Positions 22,751-31,610 of a stretch of 32,323 bases of DNA are shown here, piece after piece. The position numbers and the translations under genes were made by a program. Where the stretch lies: positions 1 to 32,323 of the forward strand of contig CAKTCK010000020.1 in the NCBI GenBank assembly GCA_934539245.1, written 5' to 3'. Origin of the DNA: an uncultured Faecalibacterium sp. Lineage in GTDB: Bacteria; Bacillota; Clostridia; Oscillospirales; Ruminococcaceae. Position 1 is the first letter of the stretch; the number at the start of each line of letters is the position of its first letter. The notes beneath the pieces were generated by a model, which searched no databases, was not told where the DNA came from, and worked only from the letters and a program-made list of their open reading frames with translations.

Positions 22751-23752
22751 TTACTTCAGGTCAAATCGTACCACTATCAGCCGATACCACAGGTAGGGCA
22801 CCATATTCCAGATCATCCACAGCTCCATCAGGATGTAGTTGGGCAAATCGCGCCAGCGGAAGGGGCGCTTGCCCAGCTTGCCCGCTTTGAGCAGGGCAAA
22901 GGCCTCGTGCATACCCTTGTCCCAGGCCTCGCCAAAGCCCTGCTTGTGGAACTTGTAGCACTTGAGCAGGTAGCCCAGCGCCAGCGGGATAAAGTTGAGC
23001 ACCAGCATCAGCAGCGGCTCATTTTTGAGCGGCAGCAGAATGCTGTTGCGGCCGCTCTGCTGGCTTTTAAAGGCGTTGTAGCGCACTGCGCCGGTGCTGG
23101 CACCGCAGATGTGGTAGCACTTGGCGGCAGGGCAGAGCACATTTTTGTAGCCGGCATTGTTGGCGCGCCAGCTCAGGTCTACATCCTCAAAGTAGGCGAA
23201 AAAGTTTTCGTCAAAGCCGCCGATCTCGTCCAGAATGCTTTTGCGGTACAGTGCTGCGCCGCCGCAGGCCGAGAAAATGCGCTTTTGCTTGGTGTAACGG
23301 CTGGCGCGGCGGCCATCGCCGGTTTTGCAGGCAAAGCCCATCCATGTTACATAGTCCCCGGCATCGTCAGCCAGTTCCCGCTCAAAATGCCGGATCATCA
23401 GGCTTTGCACCGCAAAGATCTTGGGGTCGGCATCGGCGGTGCGCAAAAGCGCGGCAAGCCACTGCGGCTCGGCAAAAGCGTCGTTGTTGAACAGCACCAC
23501 ATACTTGCTCTGCGCCCGGGCAATGCCCTGATTCACTGCATAGGAAAAGCCGGTGTTGCGTCCGTTTTCGATCAGGGTAAAGTTGGAGCGAGTGCAATAG
23601 CTGCGGGCTTGTTCCAGACTTTCATCGGTGGAACCGTTGTCCACCACGATAAGCTCAAAATCCTGCTCGGTCTGGGCGTAGATGGACTCAATGGAATCCC
23701 GCAGCCAGCCTTTGCCGTTGATATTGGGGATGACGATGGTTGCTTTGATCAT
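22751..23752 (-). CDS. Family 2 glycosyltransferase
   Basis: 333-aa inverting GT-A glycosyltransferase, probably rhamnosyl- or similar transferase in cell-surface polysaccharide synthesis. The N-terminal part has TIVIPNINGKGWL, VVDNGSTDES for nucleotide-sugar binding, FNNDAF at the place of the DxD metal motif and YFEDVDLSWRA with the likely catalytic acid. A hydrophobic stretch (about 255-275, LLMLVLNFIPLALGYLL) and aromatic C-terminus suggest membrane attachment. The start is ATG 23752 with AGGAG 8 bases upstream; ten extra residues of the longer frame precede the conserved first strand. No other polysaccharide genes are adjacent, so acceptor and sugar remain open. Confidence 0.9.
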   Translation of the reverse strand: MIKATIVIPNINGKGWLRDSIESIYAQTEQDFELIVVDNGSTDESLEQARSYCTRSNFTLIENGRNTGFSYAVNQGIARAQSKYVVLFNNDAFAEPQWLAALLRTADADPKIFAVQSLMIRHFERELADDAGDYVTWMGFACKTGDGRRASRYTKQKRIFSACGGAALYRKSILDEIGGFDENFFAYFEDVDLSWRANNAGYKNVLCPAAKCYHICGASTGAVRYNAFKSQQSGRNSILLPLKNEPLLMLVLNFIPLALGYLLKCYKFHKQGFGEAWDKGMHEAFALLKAGKLGKRPFRWRDLPNYILMELWMIWNMVPYLWYRLIVVRFDLK

Positions 23753-23787
23753 AATTTTTCTCCTGCGGATGTACAAATCCAAGGGGT

Positions 23788-23796
23788 ATTATAGCA
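23788..23796 (-). promoter_or_regulatory. Extended -10 promoter of the glycosyltransferase gene
   Basis: The minus strand reads TGCTATAAT (23796-23788), a perfect extended -10 box 36 bases before the ATG. Confidence 0.55.
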
Positions 23797-24115
23797 TAAC
23801 CTGCCGCAAAAAGAAACGGGTAAACAGACGGAAGGTTTTTTGCGGGGATGCTTTTATAATAGGTTAGCGGCTGGAGCAAAGAAATCGGACATGTGAAGTT
23901 TTTGTGGATGAATATGTGAAAATTGATTGAAAAATCTTCCTGATAATGGTAAAATATTTTTATATCTTTAATTGTGCTGTGCCTTTTCGCGGTATCGGGG
24001 AAGCACGCAAAATATTTGCGGCATCATTTCCGTGGACGGTGATGTATAATTGGCAAGCTAAGGCAGCTTTGCCGCAAAACGGCAGCTGCCCAAGAGTTGT
24101 GAGGAGAACGAGTTG
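23797..24115. other. Divergent intergenic region before the lipoprotein-kinase operon
   Basis: AT-rich stretch with a good rightward promoter (23927-23955), giving a leader of about 155 nt. The leader ends with a bulged hairpin GGCAGC...GCTGCC (24063-24090) 11 bases before the AGGAG site. A second -10-like TATAAT at 24044-24049 has no -35 partner. No gene is seen. Confidence 0.5.
23927..23955 (+). promoter_or_regulatory. Promoter of the lipoprotein-kinase operon
   Basis: -35 TTGAAA (23927-23932), 17-base spacer, -10 TAAAAT (23950-23955) with extended TGG. Confidence 0.7.
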
Positions 24116-25981
24116 ATGAACAAAAAAACATTGCGCCGCCTTATTTCTGTGCTTTTGGCGCTGGTGGTAGGGCTGTCCCTGCTGACCGGCTGCGGTACAA
24201 AAAGCGTAGAACAGGTACAGGAGCAGGAGGATGCCCAGACTATTCAGGTGTATCTGTGGAGCAATAACCTGTACGAAACCTATGCACCTTATATCCAGTC
24301 CCAGCTGCCGGATGTGAATATTGAATTTATTGTCGGCAACAACGATTTGGATTTTTACAAGTTTTTGCAGCAGAATGGCGGTCTGCCGGATATCATCACC
24401 TGCTGCCGGTTCTCGCTGCATGATGCTGCCCCGCTGAAGGACAGCCTGATGAACCTTGCCATGACAAACGAGGCGGGCGCTGTGTACAACACCTACCTCA
24501 ACAGCTTTAAAAACGAGGACGGCAGCGTGAACTGGCTGCCGGTCTGCGCGGATGCCCATGGCTTTGTGGTCAACCGCAGCCTTTTTGAGCAGTACGATAT
24601 CCCGCTGCCCACCGATTACGCAAGCTTTGTGGCAGCCTGTCAGGCATTTGAAGCGGTAGGCATCCGCGGCTTTACCGCCGATTACACCTATGATTACACC
24701 TGCATGGAAACCTTGCAGGGTCTTTCCGCTGCCGAGCTGACCACTACGGAAGGGCGCAAGTGGCGCACCGCTTACAGCGACCCCGCCAGCACCGTGCGGG
24801 TGGGTCTGGACGATGCCGTGTGGCCGGGCGCTTTTGAGCGGATGGAGCAGTTCATTCAGGATACCCACCTTACGGCAGACGACCTTGCGCATACCTACGA
24901 TGACGTGATGAACCTGTTCCGGAACGGGGAAGTTGCCATGTACTTTGGCAGCTCTGCCGGCGTAAAGATGTTTCAGGATGAGGGTATCGACACGACCTTT
25001 TTACCCTTCTTCAGTCAGAATGGCGAAAAGTGGATCATGACCACCCCGTATTTCCAAATCGCCCTGAACCGCGACTTGGAGCAGGACACCGCGCGCCGGG
25101 AAAAAGCCATGAAGGTGCTCAACGTCATGCTCTCTGAGGATGCACAGAACCGCATCGTTGCCGACGGACAGGACGTGCTGAGTTACAGCCAGAACGTCCC
25201 CCTGCGCCTGACCGATTACATGAAGGACGTGCGCGATGTGGTGGAAGAAAACCACATGTATATCCGCATTGCTTCTAACGATTTCTTTGCCGTTTCCAAG
25301 GATGTAGTCTCCCGGATGATCGCGGGCGAGCTTACCGCCAAGCGGGCGTATCAGGCGTTCAACGCCCAGCTTCTCGCTGAGGAAGCGCCTGCGGCGGATG
25401 AAACCGTGCTGACCTCCGGGAAGAGCTACTCCAATGTGTTCCACGCAGACGGCGGCAACGCTGCCTTCTCCGTGATGGCAAACACGCTGCGTGGCGTTTA
25501 CGGCACGGATGTGCTGCTTGCCACCGCAAACAGCTTTACCGGCAGTGTGCTGAAGGCAGACTATACCAAAAAGATGGCGGCTTCCATGATCATGCCCAAC
25601 GGCTTGATGTCTCGCCAGCGCACCATGACCGGTGCCCAGCTGAAAGAACTCGTCCGCGCTTATGTGGAAGGCTGCGAGGGCGGTTTTGTGCCCTTCAACC
25701 GCGGCTCTCTGCCGGTGGTCAGCGGCATTGCCGTGGAGGTAAAGGAGAACAACGGCAGCTATACCCTGACCGGCATCACCCGGAACGGACAGCCGCTGGG
25801 GGATGACGACACCATTACCGTGACCTGTTTTGCACCGGAAAAGCAGATGAACGCTATGCTTACCAGCGAAAGCGGCACGTCTGCGGGCGAAGATACATGG
25901 GCGAAAATAACATGGCGCGATCACGTTTCCGGCGGCGGCGCAGCGCTTGCAGAGCCTGAAAACTACATGACACTGAGGTGA
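24116..25981 (+). CDS. Solute-binding lipoprotein with 5'-nucleotidase C-terminal-like domain
   Basis: 621-aa surface lipoprotein: basic start, hydrophobic core and lipobox LLTGC with C26 as the lipidated residue. Residues about 40-410 match the family 1 extracellular solute-binding fold ([62 protein letters not shown]). Residues about 430-605 resemble the ligand-binding C-terminal domain of 5'-nucleotidases ([54 protein letters not shown]) without the catalytic domain. There is no permease or ABC ATPase next to it. Its TGA overlaps the kinase leader, so both are coupled and the protein probably feeds a bound-ligand signal to the kinase. ATG 24116 follows AGGAG (24102-24106); the track-independent alternative TTG 24113 is less likely. 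Confidence 0.8.
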   Translation: MNKKTLRRLISVLLALVVGLSLLTGCGTKSVEQVQEQEDAQTIQVYLWSNNLYETYAPYIQSQLPDVNIEFIVGNNDLDFYKFLQQNGGLPDIITCCRFSLHDAAPLKDSLMNLAMTNEAGAVYNTYLNSFKNEDGSVNWLPVCADAHGFVVNRSLFEQYDIPLPTDYASFVAACQAFEAVGIRGFTADYTYDYTCMETLQGLSAAELTTTEGRKWRTAYSDPASTVRVGLDDAVWPGAFERMEQFIQDTHLTADDLAHTYDDVMNLFRNGEVAMYFGSSAGVKMFQDEGIDTTFLPFFSQNGEKWIMTTPYFQIALNRDLEQDTARREKAMKVLNVMLSEDAQNRIVADGQDVLSYSQNVPLRLTDYMKDVRDVVEENHMYIRIASNDFFAVSKDVVSRMIAGELTAKRAYQAFNAQLLAEEAPAADETVLTSGKSYSNVFHADGGNAAFSVMANTLRGVYGTDVLLATANSFTGSVLKADYTKKMAASMIMPNGLMSRQRTMTGAQLKELVRAYVEGCEGGFVPFNRGSLPVVSGIAVEVKENNGSYTLTGITRNGQPLGDDDTITVTCFAPEKQMNAMLTSESGTSAGEDTWAKITWRDHVSGGGAALAEPENYMTLR

Positions 25982-25986
25982 GCGGA

Positions 25987-28935
25987 ATGGCAGACGAAAA
26001 GCACGAATCCAAACGCGGCTGCCATCCCCGGCAAAAATGGCTCCCTGCCGCTTGCGTCATCTTTCTGCTGATTTTGCTGATAGCAGGTTTCGGTGTCCGG
26101 TACATCTCGTTTGTGTCGCAGACCATCTATCAGGAAAGCACCACACATCTGGAAGAGGTGCTGCATAAATCCAACAATATGCTCAGCGAGATGGTGCGCA
26201 AAAACCTGACCTATCTGCATTTGTACAACGGCTTTCTGGAAAATACCTCGGATGAAGCAGAGATTCAGGCGTATATCGAGGAAGCGCAGCAGAACACCGG
26301 ATTTGTCGGCTTCTACTTCCTTTCCTATGACGGCAACTACATGACCGTGACCGGGGAAACCGGCTACCTTGGGTTGCAGACAAATCTGGACGAAAAGCTT
26401 TCCAAGGGCAAGGACATCGTCATAAATGCGGCACTGCCCGGCAAATCCCAGATGCTCGTGTTTGCCTGCCCCAAAACGCAGGGCAGCTACCGGGGGTTTG
26501 CCTACGACGCCATTGCCATCGCCTATTATAATGATGCGGTGCTGAAATTGCTGGACAACTCTGCCTTTCAGGGCAATGCCAGCAACTATGTGATCTACCC
26601 GGACGGACAGGTGATCATCGACAATTCCGTAAACCGCACAGAGACTATTTACAACTTCATTGCGATGCTGCGCGACCATTCCGACCTTTCCGAGGAACAG
26701 GTTCTTGCCCTTTCGGATTCCTTTGCGCAGGGCAGCAGCGGAAACCTGAAGGTAAAGCTTGGCGACATCAGCTATTATATGGTCTACGAGGGCACGGCTG
26801 TCCAGAACTGGACGATGGTGGGGCTTGTACCGGTCAGCATCGTCAATGCCAGTCTGGATAAGCTGTGGTTCCATACGGTGCAGATCGTAACGGGCATCGC
26901 CGCAGGCATTGCCGTGCTGATCATTCTGCTCATCGTGCGCAGAAGCCATAGCGTGCTGCGCCGGAAGAATACCGAGATCCTGTACCGGGACGAGCTGTTC
27001 CAAAAGCTCTCACAGAACGTGGACGACATTTTCCTGATGCTGGACGCAAAGACCACCAAGGTGGACTATGTCAGTCCGAACATCGAGCGACTGCTGGGTG
27101 TGCCGGAAGATAAAGCTCGGCAGGATATCCATATTCTGGATAGGCTGCACCCGAAGGGCTCCCCGGAGCACGGCAAAAACTTTCTGGAGGGGCTGCTCAG
27201 CGGGGAACAGCGCGAGTGGGATTTTGAGTATGAGCATCTGGAGACCAAGGAGCGGCGCTGGTTCCATAACATCGCCATGGGCAGCGAGGTGGAGGGCAGA
27301 ACAAAGTATATTCTTGTCATGTCCGACCGCACCGCCGATAAGCAGGTGAATCAGGCGCTTTCCAATGCAGTTGCTGCCGCCGAGACTGCCAACCGCGCCA
27401 AGAGCACCTTCCTTTCCAATATGTCCCACGATATCCGCACCCCTATGAACGCCATTATCGGCTTTACCACGCTGGCGCTCAGCAATATTGACGATAAAGA
27501 GCGGGTGAAGGATTATCTTGCCAAGACCCTTGCATCCAGCAACCATCTGCTCTCCCTCATCAACGATGTGCTGGATATGAGTCGCATTGAAAGTGGAAAA
27601 ATTCATCTGGAAGAGGTGGAGGTCAACCTTTCGGATGTGCTGCACGACCTGAAAACCATCGTTAGCGGGCAAATTTATGCAAAGCAGCTGGAGCTTTACA
27701 TGGACGCCATGGACGTGACCGATGAGGACGTCTACTGCGACAAGACCCGGCTGAATCAGGTGCTGTTGAACCTGCTGTCCAACGCCATCAAGTTTACCCC
27801 GGCGGGCGGTACGGTCTCGGTGCGGGTGCGGCAGCTTGTCGGTAAGGTGCGCGGCTGCGGGCAGTACGAGTTCCGCATCAAAGATAACGGCATCGGCATG
27901 AGCCCGGAGTTTGCCCAAAAGATCTTTGAGCCCTTCGAGCGGGAGCGCACCTCCACGGTAAGCCGGATTCAGGGCACCGGCCTTGGCATGGCCATCACCA
28001 AAAACATCGTGGATATGATGGGCGGCACCATCGAGGTGCAGACAGCGCAGGGCAAGGGCACCGAGTTTATCGTCTGCGTGCCCATGCGCGCACAGACCGA
28101 GCAGCGTCCGGTGGAAAAAATCACCGAGCTGGAGGGCCTGAAAGCACTGGTGGTGGACGACGACTTCAACACCTGCGACAGCGTGACAAAGATGCTGGTC
28201 AAGGTGGGCATGCGCGCCGAGTGGACCCTTTCCGGCAAGGAAGCGGTGCTGCGTGCGCGGCAGTCCATCGAGATGAGCGACGCCTACCACGCCTATATCA
28301 TCGACTGGCGTTTGCCGGATATGAACGGCATCGAAGTTACCCGCCAAATCCGCAGCTTGAACGATGATACGCCTATTATCATCCTGACCGCCTACGACTG
28401 GTCTGATATTGAGGTGGAGGCAAAGGCTGCCGGTGTGACCGCCTTCTGCTCCAAGCCCATGTTCATGTCCGACCTGCGCGAGACCCTGATGAGCGCCCTC
28501 GGCCAGAAACAGACGGATGCAGCGCAGGGACTTCTGCCGGAAAAGAACGCCGACTTCAAGGGCAAGCACATCCTGCTGGTAGAGGACAACGAGCTGAACC
28601 GCGAGATCGCACAGGAGATTCTGCGGGAATACGGCTTCCATGTCGATTTGGCTGAAAATGGCGCTGTGGCAGTGGAAAAGGTGAGCGCCGCCGCGCCGGG
28701 CAGCTATGATCTGGTGCTGATGGATGTGCAGATGCCGATCATGGACGGCTATACTGCCACCCGGAAGATTCGCGCACTGGATGAACCGGCGCTGGCAAAG
28801 CTCCCGATCATTGCCATGACCGCCAACGCTTTTGACGAGGATCGCCGCAACGCCCTGGAAAGCGGCATGAACGGCTTTTTGTCCAAGCCCATCGTGATCG
28901 GCGACCTTGTGCAGGAGCTGCACAAGATTTTGTGA
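25987..28935 (+). CDS. Hybrid sensor histidine kinase with two receiver domains
   Basis: 982-aa membrane kinase. Order: membrane helix (about 19-37), extracellular Cache-like sensor (about 45-290), second helix (about 298-320), PAS-like domain (about 335-455, [13 protein letters not shown]), HisKA with phosphoacceptor H481 in [11 protein letters not shown], HATPase with [18 protein letters not shown] and GTGLGMAI, receiver 1 with D773 ([12 protein letters not shown]), receiver 2 with D913 ([12 protein letters not shown]) and KP. It should sense an outside cue and pass phosphate internally. No HPt or DNA-binding output is present in the protein or nearby, so the final target is elsewhere. Start ATG 25987 is preceded by GAGG; GTG 25978 overlaps the lipoprotein stop and is the alternative. 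Coupling to the lipoprotein suggests they form one sensor unit. Confidence 0.92.
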   Translation: MADEKHESKRGCHPRQKWLPAACVIFLLILLIAGFGVRYISFVSQTIYQESTTHLEEVLHKSNNMLSEMVRKNLTYLHLYNGFLENTSDEAEIQAYIEEAQQNTGFVGFYFLSYDGNYMTVTGETGYLGLQTNLDEKLSKGKDIVINAALPGKSQMLVFACPKTQGSYRGFAYDAIAIAYYNDAVLKLLDNSAFQGNASNYVIYPDGQVIIDNSVNRTETIYNFIAMLRDHSDLSEEQVLALSDSFAQGSSGNLKVKLGDISYYMVYEGTAVQNWTMVGLVPVSIVNASLDKLWFHTVQIVTGIAAGIAVLIILLIVRRSHSVLRRKNTEILYRDELFQKLSQNVDDIFLMLDAKTTKVDYVSPNIERLLGVPEDKARQDIHILDRLHPKGSPEHGKNFLEGLLSGEQREWDFEYEHLETKERRWFHNIAMGSEVEGRTKYILVMSDRTADKQVNQALSNAVAAAETANRAKSTFLSNMSHDIRTPMNAIIGFTTLALSNIDDKERVKDYLAKTLASSNHLLSLINDVLDMSRIESGKIHLEEVEVNLSDVLHDLKTIVSGQIYAKQLELYMDAMDVTDEDVYCDKTRLNQVLLNLLSNAIKFTPAGGTVSVRVRQLVGKVRGCGQYEFRIKDNGIGMSPEFAQKIFEPFERERTSTVSRIQGTGLGMAITKNIVDMMGGTIEVQTAQGKGTEFIVCVPMRAQTEQRPVEKITELEGLKALVVDDDFNTCDSVTKMLVKVGMRAEWTLSGKEAVLRARQSIEMSDAYHAYIIDWRLPDMNGIEVTRQIRSLNDDTPIIILTAYDWSDIEVEAKAAGVTAFCSKPMFMSDLRETLMSALGQKQTDAAQGLLPEKNADFKGKHILLVEDNELNREIAQEILREYGFHVDLAENGAVAVEKVSAAAPGSYDLVLMDVQMPIMDGYTATRKIRALDEPALAKLPIIAMTANAFDEDRRNALESGMNGFLSKPIVIGDLVQELHKIL

Positions 28936-28962
28936 TCCAAACGCCGGTCAGACATAAAAAAT

Positions 28963-29028
28963 AAAGCATCCGCAGTTTTTTCTGCTTTTCGCAAGGAAAT
29001 GCAGGGAGGAACGCTGCGGATGCTTTTT
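28963..29028 (+). terminator. Terminator of the lipoprotein-kinase operon
   Basis: A perfect 13-bp stem (28963-28975 with 29014-29026) and a T run, but with an unusually long loop of 38 bases holding a small GCAG/CTGC hairpin. Confidence 0.75.
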
Positions 29029-29197
29029 GCGTTTTTGCACCTGAAAGCCGGACGAAAAAAGAAATATCTTTTCATAGTTGTGCGGTGGGTAGGACGAAAT
29101 TTTGTCAAATACGTGGAATGTTGCAGAAAAATTTGTGAAAAGCAGCCAACGAATATCCCCCAAACGTGTTGATATTGAGAAAAAAGACGGAAGATTG

Positions 29198-29226
29198 TTT
29201 ACAAAAGGATTACAGGCTGGTATACT
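29198..29226 (+). promoter_or_regulatory. Promoter of the secreted peptidase gene
   Basis: -35 TTTACA (29198-29203), 17-base spacer, -10 TATACT (29221-29226) with extended TGG. Confidence 0.75.
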
Positions 29227-29283
29227 TTTTAGCGGTAGATCCCCATGAGATCCGCAAAGAAACAAGAAAGGAAATACCGAACC

Positions 29284-30309
29284 GTGAATACCACCGCACC
29301 GCACGCCCTGAAAAAACGATTGCTGACCCTGATATTGAGCCTTGCTTTCCTGCTTACCTGTCTGCCCGCTGCACTGGCAGTGGATCTGAACGTGGATGCA
29401 GGCTTCTACTTCAAGCAAAGCCGGGGCGGCACCTGTACGCTGGCCTCCGCAGCCATGATGCTGCGCCGCCGTGCCTACTTTGACGGGCTGAGCGACTGGA
29501 CGAACGTGACCGAGAACAGTGTGCGCTCTACCGCATGGGCCAACGGCCTTGCGCACAGCTTTACATATAAGGAGATGCAGGTGGGCTACGCCACCCTGCC
29601 TTCCGGCCTGCAAAGCAAAACGGCGGTGCTGATCTCCCTGCTGGAGCAGCACCCGGAGGGCATCGTCCTCTATGATCGCACCCAGCCCCATGCGGTGCTG
29701 CTGACCGACTACACCAACGGTATTTTCTATTGCTCCGACCCGGCGGGGAACATCGGCTATGGCCGCATCCCCATTACCAGCTCCAGCGTGTCCATTGCCA
29801 GAGCCTCCTGTTACTGGTACGTCATCGCAGATCACAACAGCGTGGCGGCACAGGCCGACGGCCTGCGGCTGGAGGGCGTGCGCTACCCGGTGAACCTTCG
29901 CACCGGCAGCGGCATGGCACTGACTGGTACGGCCAATAGCGCCAGCGGCACCACCCTGACCAGCGTGCAGGTGGCTGTTCTGGATGCGGCAGACCAGACC
30001 GTGCAGAGCGCCGAGGCGCAGGTGAACGCCGCCGCCTTCTCGCTGAACACGCTGGACAGCCAGATCCGCTTCGGGGAGCTGCTGGAGGGCAGCTACACCT
30101 ACATGGTGCTGGTGACCGACTCTGCGGGCGAGAGCCTGTGCTTTGCATCGGACTTCACGGTGTCCGACAGTGCAAGCAGCACCCAGACCTACTGGTCGCT
30201 CAAGGACGCCGAGGGCACCAAGCTGCAGCAGACGGTCCAGCAGGTGGAGACCACGGTAGAGACTGCCGCCGAGACCACCGTAAGCTGGTTCGCACAGCTG
30301 TTCGGCTGA
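29284..30309 (+). CDS. Secreted C39-like cysteine peptidase
   Basis: 341 aa with a clear Sec signal peptide (KKRLLTLILSLAFLLTCLPAALA, residues about 9-32, cleavage after ALA). The mature N-terminal domain fits a C39/papain-like peptidase: oxyanion Gln45, nucleophile C51 in GGTCTLASAAMML, H136 in PHAVLLTDY and D152 in CSDPAG, the spacing of the C39-like double-glycine peptidases. Residues about 190-310 form a beta-rich Ig-like domain, and the end is a Thr/Glu-rich helix. It probably cuts peptides or cell-wall cross-links outside the cell. GTG 29284 follows AAAGGA at about 10 bases; ATG 29245 is the alternative, with no good site. It converges on the SpoIID-like gene over a bidirectional terminator. 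Confidence 0.75.
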   Translation: MNTTAPHALKKRLLTLILSLAFLLTCLPAALAVDLNVDAGFYFKQSRGGTCTLASAAMMLRRRAYFDGLSDWTNVTENSVRSTAWANGLAHSFTYKEMQVGYATLPSGLQSKTAVLISLLEQHPEGIVLYDRTQPHAVLLTDYTNGIFYCSDPAGNIGYGRIPITSSSVSIARASCYWYVIADHNSVAAQADGLRLEGVRYPVNLRTGSGMALTGTANSASGTTLTSVQVAVLDAADQTVQSAEAQVNAAAFSLNTLDSQIRFGELLEGSYTYMVLVTDSAGESLCFASDFTVSDSASSTQTYWSLKDAEGTKLQQTVQQVETTVETAAETTVSWFAQLFG

Positions 30310-30325
30310 TAAGAAGATATAATTT

Positions 30326-30359
30326 GGAGCTGCTGCACATTGCATTGTGCAGCAGCTCC
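30326..30359. terminator. Bidirectional terminator between peptidase and SpoIID-like genes
   Basis: A perfect 14-bp stem (30326-30339 with 30346-30359) of the GCTGCTGCACA family; the T-tracts are imperfect on both sides. Confidence 0.75.
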
Positions 30360-30364
30360 ATTTG

Positions 30365-31378
30365 TTATCCCTGCAGCTCCGTGCCGGGGTAATAGTGTGC
30401 CAGAATGGCGCGGTAGTCTGCGCCCTGCTCTGCCAGCGCCTTTGCGCCCCACTGGCTCATGCCTACGCCGTGTCCGTAGCCCTTTGTGGTAAAGGAGAAG
30501 GTGCCGCTTTGGCAGACCACCGTAAAGCAGGTACTGCGCAGCCCCAGCGCCTTGCGCAGGGCAGTGCCTTGCACCGTCTGCCCACAGACCGGCAGACTGT
30601 CCACATAGCCGGAGGGGGTGAGCACAGGTGTGCCGAACCACTGCGCCTGCTGAGAAAGGTCGGCGGCGATGCCTAGCCGCTCTGCCAGCAGCTGTTGCAA
30701 TTGGGCGGCGGAAAGATTCAGGGTGTATTCGTAGTTGTCGGCGGCGGTGTCGGTGCTGCTGTCCACCGGTACAAGATAGGGCAGGGCAGTGCCCCAGACG
30801 TTTTCACTGGCTTCGGTGCGGCCATTGGACATGGCAAAGTAGCTTGTCCCGGCGGGGGCGTCCCCGTAATACAGCACCTGCGTCTGTACCGCGTCTACCA
30901 GCGCGGAAAGCCGGGCGTAGTTGGCCGCGTAGGCGGTGCCCCAGTAGCTGTGCAACACTGCATCGGTCAGGCAGCCCTGCCGCCGGGCGGGGTCTGCGGA
31001 AAACCATGCGCCGTTTTCCTCGGTGTTGTGGTCCCGGCGGTAGAGGGCATAGCTGTGCGCCGCCACCGCCTGTGCCTTCAGCGCTTCGTCCGGCCAGCTG
31101 ACCGGCATTTCGGCGGCAACTGCTCCGATGAGGTACTCTCGCAGCGGCAGCTCCACCGTCTGCCCGGTGCTCTGATCCGTAAAGCAGACGGTGGCGGTCA
31201 TGTCAGCGGGGGAGGGGGCTTGCCCGCTGCTTTCTTCCGAAGCGGCAGAGGCGGCTTCTGCTGTGGACGGAGCAGTGCCCTGCGCAAGGGTCATGCGGGC
31301 AAGACGGTAGGCAGCACACGGCAGTGCGCAGCTCAGCACCAGCAGAACGGCGCACAGCAGCAAAAAGGAACGTTTCAT
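30365..31378 (-). CDS. SpoIID/LytB-domain peptidoglycan hydrolase-like protein
   Basis: 337 aa with an N-terminal signal anchor (about 4-23) and an Ala/Ser-rich linker (33-58). The SpoIID domain follows: LPLREYLIGAVAAEMPVSWPDEAL with the catalytic-type Glu at residue 90, ALKAQAVAAHSYAL, YFAMSNGRTEASENVW, and the closing GYGHGVGMSQWGAKALAEQG and HYYPGTEL. In sporulating bacteria SpoIID is a lytic transglycosylase of the engulfment machine with SpoIIM and SpoIIP; homologues in non-sporulators trim the wall in growth or division. Only one of the zinc-type cysteines (RQGCLTD) is seen. GGGAGGAG precedes ATG 31378. No other engulfment gene lies near, so a vegetative wall role is as likely as sporulation. 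Confidence 0.88.
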   Translation of the reverse strand: MKRSFLLLCAVLLVLSCALPCAAYRLARMTLAQGTAPSTAEAASAASEESSGQAPSPADMTATVCFTDQSTGQTVELPLREYLIGAVAAEMPVSWPDEALKAQAVAAHSYALYRRDHNTEENGAWFSADPARRQGCLTDAVLHSYWGTAYAANYARLSALVDAVQTQVLYYGDAPAGTSYFAMSNGRTEASENVWGTALPYLVPVDSSTDTAADNYEYTLNLSAAQLQQLLAERLGIAADLSQQAQWFGTPVLTPSGYVDSLPVCGQTVQGTALRKALGLRSTCFTVVCQSGTFSFTTKGYGHGVGMSQWGAKALAEQGADYRAILAHYYPGTELQG

Positions 31379-31505
31379 ACTAGAACTCCTCCCGGAACGC
31401 AGGCTTTGGGTACATCATACGCCCGGCAGCGTGCAAACCGGCGGGAAATGCGCAGAGAAAAACCGGCATTTTTGCGCTTTGCGGTGAGAAGTGCGCACTT
31501 GACGC

Positions 31506-31534
31506 TTGAATTTACTTCACAAAAGCGATATTAT
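31506..31534 (+). promoter_or_regulatory. Promoter of the citrate synthase gene
   Basis: -35 TTGAAT (31506-31511), 17-base spacer, -10 TATTAT (31529-31534). The transcript would start with a 7-bp hairpin GTCCATC (31543-31549) / GATGGAC (31559-31565). Confidence 0.65.
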
Positions 31535-31610
31535 AAAAGTATGTCCATCAGAGAGTAGGATGGACGGGATCGGAAAGTATAAAAAGTAAGAAACGGAAAG
31601 GAGCACTCCT

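Larger units (their letters stand above)
28936..29283. other. Intergenic region between hybrid kinase and secreted peptidase
   Basis: It holds the kinase terminator (28963-29028) and the peptidase promoter (29198-29226). The AT-rich part between them contains TTTGTCAAA (29101-29109), which fits the Spo0A-box consensus, but one such match is expected by chance in a window of this size. No gene is seen. Confidence 0.5.

Noticed and set aside
29101..29109. Spo0A-box match TTTGTCAAA before the secreted peptidase gene
   Set aside because: A nine-base motif with one free position is expected about once or less in 32 kb on both strands, and it lies far from the promoter.
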